This document shows, in pieces, positions 12,094 to 20,749 of a stretch of DNA of 64,000 bases (the first letter of the stretch is position 1; the number at the start of each line of letters is the position of its first letter). Made by a program: the position numbers and the translations under genes. Location: assembly GCA_028874365.1 (NCBI GenBank), contig JAPPJZ010000033.1, positions 1 to 64,000 on the forward strand, read 5' to 3'. This DNA comes from Chloroflexota bacterium (GTDB lineage: Bacteria; Chloroflexota; Dehalococcoidia; Bin125). Below the pieces are notes generated by a model. That model saw only the letters and a list, made by a program, of their open reading frames with translations. It did no database searches and had not been told where the DNA came from.

Positions 12094-12882
12094 ATGAGCC
12101 AGTCCCCGTTCAGCCTCGATGGCCAGGTCGTGCTCGTCTCCGGCGCCGGACGCGGCATCGGGCGCGCCGCAGCCGAACTGATCGCGCAGATGGGCGCGAG
12201 AGTGGCGATCACCGCGCGGACGGTGTCGCAGGTCGAAGAGGTGGCGCAGGACATACGCGACAACGGCGGCCAGGCCTGGGCGTTCCGCGCCGACGTCGCC
12301 GCGATCGACGACCACGAGTCCCTGCTCGACGACGTTGAAGAGACGATTGGCCCGCTCACCGGCCTGGTTAACGTGGCCGGTATCTCGCCGATCCTCCAGC
12401 GCGGAGAGCGGATCACAGCGGAGGACTATGACCACATCCAGAACATCAACCAGCGCGGCACGTTTTTCCTCACCCGCAACTTCGCCGCCCGCCTGATCGA
12501 CGCCGAACGCGGCGGATCGATTGTGACCATCTCCAGCGTCGGTGCGGAAACCGGCCTGCCGCGACAGGCGGCATATTCGATGACCCGCGCCGCGGTTGAG
12601 GCGATGACCAAGACGCTCGCCGCCGAGTGGGCGCACTCGCTCACGGCGCCGATTCGCGCCAACTGCGTCGCGCCCGCCTTCATCGACACACCGCTCACCG
12701 AACCGATGCCGGGTTGGTACCGCGAGCGCGTCGAGGCGCATACCGCGATGCGCCGCCTGGGCGCCGACGACGAGGTTGCCGGCGCGGTCGCCTTCCTGCT
12801 CTCGGACGCCGCGAGCTACATCACCGGCACGGTCGTTCCCGTCACCGGCGGCTACGGCCTCTGGTCGCTCGATCCTCGCTGA
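12094..12882 (+). CDS. Short-chain dehydrogenase/reductase with variant active site
   Basis: A 262-residue SDR with the Rossmann glycine motif GAGRGIGRAAAE near residue 18 and the VNVAG stretch in place of NNAG. The catalytic Ser is present (TISSVGAE). The usual YxxxK reads YSMTR, so the catalytic Lys is replaced by Arg. The C-terminal ITGTVVPVTGG is typical of the family. GGAGG lies nine bases before the start. It may be co-transcribed with the nitrilase 12 bp downstream. Substrate unknown; activity could be altered by the Lys to Arg change. Confidence 0.88.
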   Translation: MSQSPFSLDGQVVLVSGAGRGIGRAAAELIAQMGARVAITARTVSQVEEVAQDIRDNGGQAWAFRADVAAIDDHESLLDDVEETIGPLTGLVNVAGISPILQRGERITAEDYDHIQNINQRGTFFLTRNFAARLIDAERGGSIVTISSVGAETGLPRQAAYSMTRAAVEAMTKTLAAEWAHSLTAPIRANCVAPAFIDTPLTEPMPGWYRERVEAHTAMRRLGADDEVAGAVAFLLSDAASYITGTVVPVTGGYGLWSLDPR

Positions 12883-12894
12883 AACGAACGAACG

Positions 12895-13812
12895 ATGCCG
12901 TACCTTGCCGCCGCCGTACAGCGTTCGCCCGGACTGACCCTTGAGCATGGCGTCGAGAAGGCCGTCGCCGCCATCGAGGAGGCCGGCCGCGAAGGCGCCA
13001 GTCTCATCGTCTTCCCCGAGACCTGGATCCCGTCCTACCCCTACTACCACGGCCAGTCGACCAACCGTCAGGCGTTCACCGCGCTCTACCAGCGCACCTT
13101 TGAGAACAGCATCGCCATCCCCGGCCCGGAATGGGACCGCATCGCGCAGGCAGCAGCGGAGGCCGGCGCCCATGTGGTGATCGGAGTCAACGAGCGCGAG
13201 CCTCATGCGGGCACGATCTACAACACACTCGCCTACATCGGTCCCGACGGTTCGCTGCTGGGCAAACATCGCAAGCTCGTACCGACCCTCACCGAGCGGC
13301 TGATCTGGGGCTATGGCGACGGCTCGGACCTCGACGTCTACGACACCGATGTCGGCCGCCTCGGCGGGCTGATCTGCTACGAACACCAGATGGCCCCCGC
13401 CCGCTACGCGCTCTCGACGCTCGGCATCCAGGTCCACGCATCGGTCTGGCCCGGCTGGGAGCAACTGCACCCCGTCATCGACGCGGCCACCCGACATCTC
13501 GCCTACGAAAACGCCTGCTACGTGATCGTCGCCCGCGAGACCATGTCGCCCGAACTGCTGCCCGGCGGAACGCCTCTGGGTGAGGAACCCTTCTGGCACG
13601 CGGCCGGGGGCTCGGCAATCATCGCCCCGGGAGGTAAGTACCTGGTCGAGCCGGTCACCGACGAAGAGACCATCATCTACGCCGAAGTCGAGCTGGAGAA
13701 CACGATCGAATCCAAGCGCTGGGTCGATTCCGCCGGACACTACGCCCGCCCCGACGTCTTCCAGCTGCACTGGGACAAGCGACCCAAGCCGCCTCTTGTG
13801 ATCGATGACTGA
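12895..13812 (+). CDS. Nitrilase-type carbon-nitrogen hydrolase
   Basis: A 305-residue hydrolase acting on nitriles or related C-N bonds. The Glu-Lys-Cys triad is visible: FPETWIPSYPYY, KHRKLVPTLTERLIWG and GGLICYEHQM. The RKLVPT...ERLIWG and CYEH patterns fit the true nitrilase/cyanide-hydratase branch rather than amidases or ureidopropionases. The natural substrate cannot be read from sequence. The stop overlaps the following S58 peptidase gene by 8 bp, so the two are translated together, and the SDR upstream may belong to the same unit. Confidence 0.92.
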   Translation: MPYLAAAVQRSPGLTLEHGVEKAVAAIEEAGREGASLIVFPETWIPSYPYYHGQSTNRQAFTALYQRTFENSIAIPGPEWDRIAQAAAEAGAHVVIGVNEREPHAGTIYNTLAYIGPDGSLLGKHRKLVPTLTERLIWGYGDGSDLDVYDTDVGRLGGLICYEHQMAPARYALSTLGIQVHASVWPGWEQLHPVIDAATRHLAYENACYVIVARETMSPELLPGGTPLGEEPFWHAAGGSAIIAPGGKYLVEPVTDEETIIYAEVELENTIESKRWVDSAGHYARPDVFQLHWDKRPKPPLVIDD

Positions 13813-14857
13813 GCCCGGACCCCACGACGCCATCACCGATGTCCCCGGCATCGAGGCCGGCCACCACACCGACCTCGACAACGCCACTGGTTGCACCGTC
13901 GTGTTAGCCCGGGCCGGCGCAACGCCTGGCGTCTTCCAACCGGGCGGAGCCCCGGGCACGCTCGACACCGACCTCGCCGTCGCCGAGAACTCGATCCAGG
14001 AGATCCACGCCGTGCTCCTGACTGGTGGAAGCACGATCGGCCTCAACGCCGCTGAAGGCGTGCGCAGATATCTGAAGGAGGCCGGTGTCGGCCTGCCGCT
14101 GATGCCGGAACTGGCGCCACTGCCGCTGACCATGGGCGCTGTCGTCTTCGACCTCATGATCGGCAACGCCGTGCATCCATCGGGCGAGAGCGGCTACGTC
14201 GCGTCGTCCTCTGCGTCGAGCGGACCCATTGAGCAAGGATCCGTCGGCGTCGGCACCGGTTGCACGGTTGCCAAAACCGGAGGTCCGGACACGTTGCTCA
14301 AGGGTGGTGTCGGCACGGCCTCGCTGGCCCACGAATCCGGCCTGATCGTCGGCGCGTTGGTCGCGACCAACTCCGTCGGCGACATTGTTGACCCGTCGAA
14401 CGGCGAACTGGCAGCCGGCTCTCGCGGCGAACAGCCGGGTGAGATGTCGCGTTCGTCGCAGGCCCTCCTCAATCGCTCGCTGGCAGAATTCGAGGAGCAG
14501 CAGCAGTCGCGTCCCAACTTCAGCGCCGATCGCGCAGGGACCAATACCACCCTCGCCGTGATCGCCACCAACGCCAGACTGCACAAGGGCACCGCCAAAC
14601 GTGTCTCAATCATGGGCTCCGCCGGCCTCGCCCGCACCATCGACCCCGTCTTCACCCCTGGCGACGGCGACACGATCTTCACCCTCGCCACCGGTGAGGT
14701 AGACGTCACCAGCATCCCCGCCATGCTCACCCTGACCGGCACCATGGCCGCCGAAGCGATCGCCGCCGCCACCCTGCGCAGCGTCCGCGAAGCGACCTCC
14801 CTGGCCGGCGTCCCGTCGGCCTCCGATTGGCAATCATCCAGCGGCGCGGACGGCTGA
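13805..14857 (+). CDS. S58/P1 family aminopeptidase (DmpA-like)
   Basis: A 350-residue member of the self-cleaving DmpA/BapA peptidase family, which makes alpha and beta subunits by autoproteolysis before a nucleophilic Ser or Thr. Evidence is the N-terminal ITDVPGIEAGHHTD, the glycine-rich VLLTGGSTIGLNAAEG, GVGTGCTVAKTGG, and AGTNTTLAVIATNARL, where the new N-terminal Thr nucleophile is expected near residue 240. The C-terminus (TGTMAAEAIAAATLRSV) fits the beta subunit. It overlaps the nitrilase gene. Family members cleave N-terminal residues of small peptides, including beta-amino peptides; the substrate here is unknown. Confidence 0.87.
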   Translation: MTEPGPHDAITDVPGIEAGHHTDLDNATGCTVVLARAGATPGVFQPGGAPGTLDTDLAVAENSIQEIHAVLLTGGSTIGLNAAEGVRRYLKEAGVGLPLMPELAPLPLTMGAVVFDLMIGNAVHPSGESGYVASSSASSGPIEQGSVGVGTGCTVAKTGGPDTLLKGGVGTASLAHESGLIVGALVATNSVGDIVDPSNGELAAGSRGEQPGEMSRSSQALLNRSLAEFEEQQQSRPNFSADRAGTNTTLAVIATNARLHKGTAKRVSIMGSAGLARTIDPVFTPGDGDTIFTLATGEVDVTSIPAMLTLTGTMAAEAIAAATLRSVREATSLAGVPSASDWQSSSGADG

Positions 14858-14869
14858 TACCCTCCCGCC
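14858..14869 (+). promoter_or_regulatory. Leaderless-type promoter box of surE
   Basis: TACCCT, six bases, then ATG. It lies at the stop of the preceding peptidase gene, and no Shine-Dalgarno sequence is visible. Confidence 0.5.
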
Positions 14870-15658
14870 ATGACCCAACGACCACTCGTCCTGGCCACCA
14901 ACGACGATGGCATTGAGGCGCCGGGCCTCTGGCATCTCGCCGCAGCCGTTGTCGAGTTCGCTGACGTTCTGGTCGTCGCGCCGGCCTTCAATCAGTCCGG
15001 CATGTCGGCCGCCTTCACCCTGCGACAGGACCTCGAGGCCGAGCGTGCGCACTCGCAACTCGACGGCGTCGACGCGTTCCAGGTCAACGGCACCCCGACC
15101 GACGCCGTTCTCCACGGCATCCGCCACCTGGCCCCGCGACACATCGACATGATCGTCTCCGGCGTCAATCCCGGACCGAACGTCGGCCGCGACATCCTCC
15201 ATTCCGGCACCGTCATGGCCGCGATGCAGGGCTACCTGCGCAACCTGCCCAGCGTCGCCGCTTCGCTCTGGTCATTCGACGAGGACCATCTGCGCGACGC
15301 TGCGATCGTGGCCGCTCGCATCGCCCGCCGGCTACTCGAGAGCGGTCAGATCCAGTTCCTCAACGTCAACGCGCCCGATCGGTCGATTTCCGAGTTCGCC
15401 GGCGTCCGCGTCGTCCGGGTCGCCGACGTGTCACCCTCGCGCGTCATTGACCGAACCGACGAACACGGCAAGACCCACCGGCAACTCGTCCTCCGACCCG
15501 ACGCCAAAGTCGCGCCCGACACCGATGTCGCCGCCATCATCGAAGGGGCGGTGACGGTCACGCCGCTGCACAACGACCTCACATTCCACGCCATGCTTGG
15601 TGATGCCGCAACGATCGTCGGCAACGTCAGCACGCTCCTCAACGGCGCGGTAGACTGA
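14870..15658 (+). CDS. surE: 5'/3'-nucleotidase SurE
   Basis: A 262-residue metal-dependent nucleoside monophosphate phosphatase. The metal-binding N-terminus LATNDDGIEAPG is conserved, followed by VVAPAFNQSGMS, FQVNGTPTDAV and the VSGVNPGPNVGRDILHSGTV segment, which carries the remaining ligands. The C-terminal half is less conserved. It sits between the S58 peptidase and YebC genes, with its own likely promoter. Length is standard. Confidence 0.95.
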   Translation: MTQRPLVLATNDDGIEAPGLWHLAAAVVEFADVLVVAPAFNQSGMSAAFTLRQDLEAERAHSQLDGVDAFQVNGTPTDAVLHGIRHLAPRHIDMIVSGVNPGPNVGRDILHSGTVMAAMQGYLRNLPSVAASLWSFDEDHLRDAAIVAARIARRLLESGQIQFLNVNAPDRSISEFAGVRVVRVADVSPSRVIDRTDEHGKTHRQLVLRPDAKVAPDTDVAAIIEGAVTVTPLHNDLTFHAMLGDAATIVGNVSTLLNGAVD

Positions 15659-15698
15659 GTTCCCGACCTCAGCCACTTGATCGCACTGGAGTTCGAGC

Positions 15699-16445
15699 AT
15701 GGCCGGTCATTCCAAATGGGCCCAGATCAAGCGCAAGAAAGGCGTCACCGACGCCAAGCGCGGCCAGCTCTTCACCAAGCTCGGACGTGAGATCGCCGTC
15801 GCCGTGCGCGCGGGCGGACCGAAGCCTGAGGAAAACTCCGCCCTCCGCCTCGCAGTCGAGCGCGCCCGCGCCTCCAACATGCCCAACGCCAACATCCAGC
15901 GCGCGATCGACCGCGCCTCCGGCGGCGCTGACGGATCGCAACTGGAAGAAATCCGCTACGAGGCATACGGCCCGGGCGGCGCGGCGCTGTTGATCGACTC
16001 GCTCACCGACAACCGCAACCGCACTGTGTCCGAGGTCCGCGCCACGTTAACCCGCGCCGGCACCGGCATCGCCGAGTCCGGCGCCGTCGCCTGGCTCTTC
16101 GAGCAGAAGGGCGTGATCGCCGTCGATGTCGACGAACAGCTCGACCCCGACGAGATCATGCTCGCCGCGATCGACGGTGGGGCGGAGGACGTGGATATCG
16201 ACGAAGGCCTGGTTGAGGTCATCACCGCGCCGGCGGACCTCGAATCCGCCCGGTCGGCCGTGGAAGAGGTCGGAGCGCCGATCGCCTCTGCCGAAGTCGT
16301 CATGCGAGCGACCAATACGGTCCCGGTCGATACCGACCAGGCGGGCAAGCTGATGCGCCTGATCGACTCGCTCGAGGACCTCGACGACGTCCAGCGCGTG
16401 TTTACCAACGCGGACTTCCCCGACGCTGCGCTGGTCGAGGCGTAG
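15699..16445 (+). CDS. YebC/PmpR family DNA-binding regulator
   Basis: A 248-residue member of the TACO1/YebC family, starting MAGHSKWAQIKRKKGVTDAKRGQLFTK-like (the first part, MAGHSKWAQIKRKK, is diagnostic). It also has NMPNANIQRAIDRASGG and the YEAYGPGGAALLIDSLTDN segment. Family members bind DNA and some affect translation of proline-rich stretches. It lies directly upstream of ruvC and ruvA, the gene order seen in many bacteria. TGGAG lies about seven bases before the ATG, and a TAGACT box is found near 15651, overlapping the end of surE. Confidence 0.95.
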   Translation: MAGHSKWAQIKRKKGVTDAKRGQLFTKLGREIAVAVRAGGPKPEENSALRLAVERARASNMPNANIQRAIDRASGGADGSQLEEIRYEAYGPGGAALLIDSLTDNRNRTVSEVRATLTRAGTGIAESGAVAWLFEQKGVIAVDVDEQLDPDEIMLAAIDGGAEDVDIDEGLVEVITAPADLESARSAVEEVGAPIASAEVVMRATNTVPVDTDQAGKLMRLIDSLEDLDDVQRVFTNADFPDAALVEA

Positions 16446-16454
16446 ACTCGATCC
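16443..16454 (+). promoter_or_regulatory. Leaderless-type promoter box of ruvC
   Basis: TAGACT, six bases, then ATG. The box overlaps the stop codon of the YebC gene. Confidence 0.5.
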
Positions 16455-16949
16455 ATGGCTCGTATTCTCGGCGTCGACCCCGGCCTCAATGCCACAGGCT
16501 GGGGCCTGCTCGAGATCGCATCGGACGGTCGAACGAGCCTGCGCTGGGGAACCATTCACCCGCCGCTGGGGGAACTCGCCGCGCGCCTGCACCACATCAA
16601 CGAGCAAATCGCCGAGTTGATCGAGCGGTTGGAACCTGATTCGTTGGCGGTTGAGCGGCCCTTCAACCACAGAAACGTCAAGACCGCGGTGATGCTGGGG
16701 CAAGCGCAGGCAGCAGCGATCATCGCTGCCGCATCCGCCTCAATCCCGGTGCATGAATACCCGCCGCGCACGGTCAAGGAGGCGGTGGCCGGTTTTGGTT
16801 CCGCCGAAAAATCGGCGGTCAGACAAGCGCTGATCACGAGGCTCGGACTGGCCGACCTGGATGCCTCCGCCGATGCGTCCGATGCGCTGGCTGTCGCCTA
16901 TTGTCACCACCTCATGGCCCCGCTCGAATCCCGGGTGGAGGTCACGTGA
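16455..16949 (+). CDS. ruvC: Holliday junction resolvase RuvC
   Basis: A 164-residue endonuclease that resolves four-way junctions in recombination. The catalytic acids are all present: Asp in MARILGVDPGLNATG, Glu in SLAVERPFNHRNVKTA, and the C-terminal pair in DASADASDALAVAYCH. Size is normal. The stop overlaps the RuvA start (GTGA), so the two are coupled. No ruvB lies in the window, although ruvCAB is a common arrangement. Confidence 0.96.
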   Translation: MARILGVDPGLNATGWGLLEIASDGRTSLRWGTIHPPLGELAARLHHINEQIAELIERLEPDSLAVERPFNHRNVKTAVMLGQAQAAAIIAAASASIPVHEYPPRTVKEAVAGFGSAEKSAVRQALITRLGLADLDASADASDALAVAYCHHLMAPLESRVEVT

Positions 16950-17599
16950 TCTCGCGGATCCGTGGTCGCCCCGTCGACTGGCATGAGGACCGGCAGAGCG
17001 TCGAGATCGACACAGGCTCGGAAGCCGGCGGACTGGTCTACGAGGTCTTGCTGCCCACCGCCGTCTGGTTGGCGCTGGAGAACAACCGGCCCGAAGTGCT
17101 CGACCTCTTCACCCACTACCACGTGCCCGATCGCGCGCCCGTCCCAGTCCTGATCGGGTTCCTGCGTCCGATCGAGCGTGACTTCTTCCGCAAACTCATC
17201 GGTGTGCCGCAGATGGGCGTGGCCAAGGCGCAACAGGCGCTGGCCGCGTCGGTCTCGACCATCGCCCAGGCGATCGAGGCCGAGGATCGACGCACATTAA
17301 CCCAGCTCCCCGGCATCGGCACGCGTCAGGCCGACCGCATCATTGCCGACCTCAAGGGCAAGGTCGTGGAAGAGGCGCTGCTGGTCGACGAAGGATTCGA
17401 TGCGCGCTCACGCCGACCGGTTCGCCCGACCGACGAGGTGGCGGACGACACCGCCGAAGCCCTGGTCGGACTCGGCTATACCAGGCGCGACGCCGACCGC
17501 TGGATCGCCGCCATCCTCAGCGCGCCCGATATCCCAGCGCCCGAATCCACCGAAGATCTGTTGCGCGCGGTGCTCGAGTACGTCGGTTCGAGTTCATGA
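16946..17599 (+). CDS. ruvA: Holliday junction branch migration protein RuvA
   Basis: A 217-residue junction-binding protein. The start is the GTG overlapping the ruvC stop, giving MISRIRGRPVDW; an open stretch before it is only ruvC shadow. The N-terminal OB-fold, the helix-hairpin-helix pair (RKLIGVPQMGVAKAQQAL and TQLPGIGTRQADRIIADLKGK) and the C-terminal UBA-like domain III (ADDTAEALVGLGYTRRDAD) are in normal order. The first hairpin is somewhat divergent (VPQMGVAKA instead of VSGVGPKLA). RuvB would be encoded elsewhere. Confidence 0.93.
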   Translation: MISRIRGRPVDWHEDRQSVEIDTGSEAGGLVYEVLLPTAVWLALENNRPEVLDLFTHYHVPDRAPVPVLIGFLRPIERDFFRKLIGVPQMGVAKAQQALAASVSTIAQAIEAEDRRTLTQLPGIGTRQADRIIADLKGKVVEEALLVDEGFDARSRRPVRPTDEVADDTAEALVGLGYTRRDADRWIAAILSAPDIPAPESTEDLLRAVLEYVGSSS

Positions 17600-17615
17600 G
17601 TGCCCGGCGTCCCGA

Positions 17616-17628
17616 TAACATCTGATCC
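17616..17628 (+). promoter_or_regulatory. Leaderless-type promoter box of uvrB
   Basis: TAACAT, seven bases, then ATG, in the 29-bp gap after ruvA. No Shine-Dalgarno sequence is visible. Confidence 0.55.
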
Positions 17629-19770
17629 ATGACCACCGTCTCCGCGCCCGTCCGCAACTCGAAGCCGTTCGAACTCAGCGCCGACTATCACCCGACCGGC
17701 GACCAGCCCTATGCGATCGACCGGCTGGTCGATGGACTCGAGGCCGGTCACCGAGCCCAGACCTTGCTCGGCGTGACCGGCTCCGGTAAGACCTTCACGA
17801 TGGCCAACGTCGTCGCGCGGCTCAACCGACCGACGCTGGTGCTCGCCCACAACAAGACGCTCGCGGCCCAGCTCTGCACCGAGTTCCGCGACTTCTTTCC
17901 CAACAATGCGGTCGAGTACTTCGTTTCCTACTACGACTACTACCAGCCTGAGGCCTACATACCCCGCTCCGACACCTACATCGCCAAGGAGTCGGACATC
18001 AACGACGAGATCGACAAGCTGCGCCACGCCGCCACACGAGCGCTGTTCGAGCGCCGCGATGTGCTGATCGTCGCGTCGGTCTCCTGCATCTATGGTCTCG
18101 GCGAGCCCGAGGACTATCAGGGCATGGTCCTCAGCATGGAACAGGGCAAGTCCTACTCGCGCAACCTGATCCTGCGCCGGCTCGTCGATCAGCAGTACGA
18201 GCGCGACGAACTCACCCTGTCCCGAGGTAAGTTCCGCATCCGCGGCGATACCCTCACGATCCATCCCTCCTACGAAGACCTCGCCGTGCGAGTCCAGTTC
18301 TGGGACGACGAGGTCGAGCGAATCGTTGAACTCGATCCGCTGACCGGAGAGATCCTGGCCGAGCGCGACCGCGTCGACATCTACCCGGCCAAGCACTTCG
18401 TCACCACCGACGAACGCATGGCCGCGGCTGTCGAAGACATTCAGGCCGAACTGGCCCAGCGCCTCGAAGAACTCCGCCGCGACGACCGCATCCTCGAGGC
18501 CGCCCGGCTCGAGGAACGCACCCGCTACGACCTCGAGACCCTGCGCGAGACCGGCTACTGCCCCGGCATCGAGAACTACTCCCGCCACCTGGCGCGCCGC
18601 GCCGCCGGCTCCACCCCCTGGACGCTGCTCGACTACTTCCCCGAAGACTGGTTGCTCTTTATCGATGAGTCGCACCAGACCATCCCCCAGGTGCGCGGTA
18701 TGTACGGCGGCGACACCTCGCGTAAGCAGACCCTGGTCGACTTCGGCTTCCGCCTGCCGTCCGCGATCGACAATCGACCCCTCAACATTGACGAGTTCGA
18801 GCGCCACATCAACCAGGTCGTCTTCGTCTCAGCCACGCCGGCGGTTTACGAGCGCAACCATTCCGCCGACGTCGTCGAGCAACTGATCCGCCCGACGGGT
18901 CTGCTCGATCCCCAGGTCGAGGTGCGTTCCACCGACGGCCAGATCGACGACCTCGTCAGCGAAATCAGAACCCGCGCCGAGCGGGGCGAGCGCACCCTCG
19001 TCACCACGTTGACCAAGAAGATGGCCGAAGACCTCGCCGACTATCTGCGCGAAGTTGGCATCCGCACCTACTATCTGCACTCCGAGCAGGATGCGTTCCA
19101 GCGCGTCGAGGTGCTGCGTGATCTGCGCCTCGGCGTCTTCGATTGCCTTGTCGGCATCAACCTGCTGCGCGAAGGCCTCGACCTGCCCGAGGTCTCGCTC
19201 GTCGCCATCCTCGACGCAGACAAGGAAGGCTACCTGCGCAACGAGATCTCCCTGGTCCAGACCATCGGGCGCGCCGCCCGGCACGTTAACTCGCACGCCA
19301 TCCTCTACGCCGACCGGATCACCGACTCGATGCGCCGCGCAATCGACGAAACCCACCGCCGCCGCGCCACCCAGGACGAGTACAACCGTCAACACGAGAT
19401 CACGCCGGTCGGGATCACCAAGGAGATTCGCGACATCGCCAGCGACGTCGCCAACCAGGTGCGCGACGAGTTCGAGCAGCGGATGGTCGCCGAAGACGGT
19501 CCGGCCTACAATGCCGCGCTGGGCGCCAACATTCCCGAAGACATGACCCCCGATCAGATCGCGCGCATGATCAGCGAGTTGGAATCGCGAATGAAGCAGG
19601 CCGCGCGCGACCTTGAGTTCGAGAAGGCCGCGGCCCTGCGCGACCAGATCGTCGAGCTGCGCCGCGACCAGGCGGCGCTGGGCGAAGACCTCCAGCAGTG
19701 GAGCGACCAGGCCTACGGCCGCCGCCGCCGACCGCTCAAACGCCGCGAGCCGGTGTCACGCCAGCGTTAA
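17629..19770 (+). CDS. uvrB: Excinuclease ABC subunit B
   Basis: The 713-residue helicase-like protein that receives damaged DNA from UvrA and forms the pre-incision complex. Seen: [11 protein letters not shown], Walker [16 protein letters not shown] near residue 46, the damage-probing beta-hairpin region ([18 protein letters not shown]), the DEAH-type [13 protein letters not shown] motif, helicase motif VI (IGRAARH), and the C-terminal UVR motif ([17 protein letters not shown]) that contacts UvrC. The last 25 residues are basic. It probably has its own promoter. Confidence 0.97.
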   Translation: MTTVSAPVRNSKPFELSADYHPTGDQPYAIDRLVDGLEAGHRAQTLLGVTGSGKTFTMANVVARLNRPTLVLAHNKTLAAQLCTEFRDFFPNNAVEYFVSYYDYYQPEAYIPRSDTYIAKESDINDEIDKLRHAATRALFERRDVLIVASVSCIYGLGEPEDYQGMVLSMEQGKSYSRNLILRRLVDQQYERDELTLSRGKFRIRGDTLTIHPSYEDLAVRVQFWDDEVERIVELDPLTGEILAERDRVDIYPAKHFVTTDERMAAAVEDIQAELAQRLEELRRDDRILEAARLEERTRYDLETLRETGYCPGIENYSRHLARRAAGSTPWTLLDYFPEDWLLFIDESHQTIPQVRGMYGGDTSRKQTLVDFGFRLPSAIDNRPLNIDEFERHINQVVFVSATPAVYERNHSADVVEQLIRPTGLLDPQVEVRSTDGQIDDLVSEIRTRAERGERTLVTTLTKKMAEDLADYLREVGIRTYYLHSEQDAFQRVEVLRDLRLGVFDCLVGINLLREGLDLPEVSLVAILDADKEGYLRNEISLVQTIGRAARHVNSHAILYADRITDSMRRAIDETHRRRATQDEYNRQHEITPVGITKEIRDIASDVANQVRDEFEQRMVAEDGPAYNAALGANIPEDMTPDQIARMISELESRMKQAARDLEFEKAAALRDQIVELRRDQAALGEDLQQWSDQAYGRRRRPLKRREPVSRQR

Positions 19771-19914
19771 CCGTTCCTATCTGGTGGGGCTCGCTTTTGC
19801 TGCGCTCGCCCCAACTTGATACCGTCAATCCGACGCCCCAAACCGACATGGATGCGCCTGCGCTGTTATCATCTGGCGCGCCTGCCGTGGCGGGCGCGCC
19901 GGGAGTGTGAACAG

Positions 19915-20745
19915 GTGGCCGACGAACCCGAACGCGAACTCTGGCGACGCGCCAATGTCGACGCGCCGCCCTCCTGGTTGGGTGGTCGTCAGGAGGGCGA
20001 GGAGGTTCGCGCCTGCGCGTTCTGCGGCGAGAAGCCGCCGCCCGGCTCATCGTTCTGCCCCAACTGTGGACGCGCCGTCACCGCCTCCCTCCTGCCGCAG
20101 CAGGGCGAGGCTGCCACCGTGCTCTTCACCGACATCGAAGACTCAACGCATCTCACCGAACGGCTCGGCGACTTGCAGTGGGAGATGATCATCGACGAGC
20201 ACAACGAGATCGTTCGCGAGGAGCTGCACCGCCACGCCGGCTTCGAGGTCAAGCTCACCGGCGACGGATTCCTGATCGTCTTCGCCGACGCCATGCAAGC
20301 CCTGCGCTGTGCTGCCCACGTGCAGGAGCAGGTCTCAAGCCTCGCCGAGTTGCGCGGCGCCGCCTGGCCGGTCAGTCTGCGCATGGGCGTCCATCGCGGC
20401 GATGTCATCCTGCGCCCCGGCGGCGACATCCTCGGACGAACCGTCAACATGGCGGCCCGGATCATGGCCAAGGGCCGCGGCGGATCGATCGTGGCCTCGC
20501 AGGCGCTCAGAGACGACGTCGGAGGGCAGATCCGACCCGAGTTCTGGACCGATATGGGAGCGCGACGCATCCGCGGGCTGGACCGCCGCGAACGCATGTA
20601 CCTGTTCCGCTGGCCCGAGTTCTTCGCCTGGGAAGCCGAACGCAGCGGTCTCCGCTCGGATCGTCAGCCGCTACCGTCCGACCGGTTGAGCGAAGCCCTG
20701 GACGCCGTCCTCAGCGAGCCGGAGACGGCTCCCGTAGACGCGTAG
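19915..20745 (+). CDS. Zinc-ribbon class III adenylate/guanylate cyclase
   Basis: A 276-residue soluble nucleotide cyclase. A short zinc ribbon near residues 38-60 (CAFCGEKPPPG...FCPNCGRAV) precedes a complete class III catalytic domain. That domain has the metal Asp in VLFTDIEDSTHLTERLGD, KLTGDGFLIVF with the second metal Asp and a purine-binding Lys, and GRTVNMAARI with the transition-state Asn and Arg. The GTG start is chosen because GGGAG lies nine bases upstream; an earlier ATG would add 33 basic residues not typical of the family. It converges on ftsK with only 4 bp between the stops. The Lys suggests cAMP rather than cGMP, by inference. Confidence 0.87.
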   Translation: MADEPERELWRRANVDAPPSWLGGRQEGEEVRACAFCGEKPPPGSSFCPNCGRAVTASLLPQQGEAATVLFTDIEDSTHLTERLGDLQWEMIIDEHNEIVREELHRHAGFEVKLTGDGFLIVFADAMQALRCAAHVQEQVSSLAELRGAAWPVSLRMGVHRGDVILRPGGDILGRTVNMAARIMAKGRGGSIVASQALRDDVGGQIRPEFWTDMGARRIRGLDRRERMYLFRWPEFFAWEAERSGLRSDRQPLPSDRLSEALDAVLSEPETAPVDA

Positions 20746-20749
20746 CGCC

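Noticed and set aside
12070-14166. 698-residue open frame on the minus strand
   Set aside because: It is opposite the SDR, nitrilase and S58 genes, whose motifs are intact; the minus frame shows no domain.
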